Below are positions 5,409-5,837 of a stretch of 5,837 nt of DNA, one piece after another. The translations under genes were made by a program, and so were the position numbers. Origin of the DNA: Lysobacterales bacterium (lineage in GTDB: Bacteria > Pseudomonadota > Gammaproteobacteria > Xanthomonadales > SZUA-36); NCBI GenBank assembly GCA_026196445.1, contig JAPHTE010000403.1:1-5837 (forward strand). Reading direction: 5' to 3'. The notes under the pieces were generated by a model. That model was not told the DNA's origin and did not search any database. It saw nothing but the letters and a program-made list of their open reading frames with translations. Numbering within the stretch: position 1 is the first letter of the stretch; every line of letters starts with the position of its first letter.

Positions 5409-5837
5409 TCAGACTATGCGGAAATGCTTGACCAGTACACAGCGCCGCAGGCGGCTGAACGCGACCGGTCCGGTGAGACCCTCACCGGTAGGACTGGCGA
5501 TAGTGAAGCTCGTATAACCCTCACCGCCTTCACCCAGACCGGCAAAAAACGATCCGTTCTTGGTAAAAATGCTGGTGTTGATCTTGCGGGCCATGCTGCT
5601 GAGCGCATCGATGTTGCTTGAGTACATGCCTGCTGAATGGCCAAAACCATGTTCAGCCTCCTTTGCCAACTCGATGCCCCGATCTACATCCGGAACCGGC
5701 GTGACCGGCAGCACGGGCATCATTTGTTCAGTCCAGACCAGCGGGTGATCATTCGCCACCCGTGCGACCAGCAACGGTGGATCACCGGCACAGGGAATAC
5801 CGGCCTCGCCAAGTATCACGCTCGCGTTCTTGCCGAT
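5409..5837 (-). CDS. CoA-acylating aldehyde dehydrogenase of a metabolosome (PduP/EutE-like), C-terminal part
   Basis: The frame is open from the right edge to the TGA at 5411-5409, giving the last 142 residues of a protein usually near 460-500. Recognisable family blocks, in order: IGKNASVILGEAGI; HPLVWTEQMMPVLPV; EHGFGHSAGMYSSN; KINTSIFTKNGSFFAGLG; EGYTSFTIASPTGEGLTGP; and SRLRRCVLVKHFRIV at the very end. These match PduP/EutE-type enzymes, which oxidise an aldehyde with NAD+ and CoA to an acyl-CoA inside a microcompartment. The catalytic Cys and the Rossmann fold are upstream and not visible. The protein ends right at the conserved core, so there is no C-terminal encapsulation helix; any targeting peptide must be N-terminal. 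It is the most upstream gene seen in the shell operon, 9 nt before BMC-T. Aldehyde chain length cannot be judged from this part. Confidence 0.9.
   Translation of the reverse strand: MGKNASVILGEAGIPCAGDPPLLVARVANDHPLVWTEQMMPVLPVTPVPDVDRGIELAKEAEHGFGHSAGMYSSNIDALSSMARKINTSIFTKNGSFFAGLGEGGEGYTSFTIASPTGEGLTGPVAFSRLRRCVLVKHFRIV

Noticed and set aside
1..5837. tRNA, rRNA, CRISPR arrays, insertion sequences
   Set aside because: No cloverleaf tRNA, no regularly spaced repeats and no transposase or IS-end pattern were seen; the only strong repeat structures are the hairpins listed.

Overview
The window looks like chromosomal DNA of a sulfur-oxidising gammaproteobacterium. The main evidence is the 3' end of a reverse-type dsr (dissimilatory sulfite reductase) operon: the C-terminus of the NrfD-like membrane protein DsrP, followed on the same strand by a complete DsrN, a glutamine-dependent amidase of the CobB/CbiA type that acts on siroheme. 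DsrN is typical of sulfur oxidisers that run Dsr in the oxidative direction. The host assignment is an inference. The base composition is moderately GC-rich, apart from one AT-rich promoter island.

Layout, left to right. Positions 1-330 (+) hold the end of dsrP. Positions 331-479 are a spacer filled by one long-armed palindromic element that carries two small TCCT-loop hairpins inside it. dsrN follows at 480-1856 (+) and appears to be the last dsr gene, because no dsrR or dsrS follows. Positions 1857-2150 have no convincing gene, only a possible minus-strand gene remnant. An AT-rich promoter island (about 2151-2259) then drives an exported outer-membrane beta-barrel protein (2260-3036, +). 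Its 3' side carries two strong hairpins (3059-3107 and 3147-3183). Next is a broken gene (about 3221-3630, +): the two ends of a conserved family lie in different frames, with the middle apparently deleted. A lipocalin lipoprotein (3646-4203, +) comes after it.

From 4208 to the right edge everything is on the minus strand and belongs to a bacterial microcompartment (BMC) operon. In transcription order this is the C-terminal part of a CoA-acylating aldehyde dehydrogenase (5837-5409), a tandem-domain trimeric shell protein BMC-T (5399-4752), and two pentameric vertex proteins of the EutN/CcmL family (4770-4480 and 4483-4208). The genes are tightly coupled, with gaps or overlaps of 9, 19 and 4 nt. 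The combination of AldDH and shell proteins indicates a catabolic metabolosome that handles a toxic or volatile aldehyde. The signature enzyme producing that aldehyde, and the hexameric BMC-H shell proteins, must lie beyond 5837, so the substrate cannot be read here.

The most interesting points are the metabolosome in an apparent dsr sulfur oxidiser, the divergent second vertex protein, the cloverleaf-like palindromic element between dsrP and dsrN, and the internally deleted gene upstream of the lipocalin.
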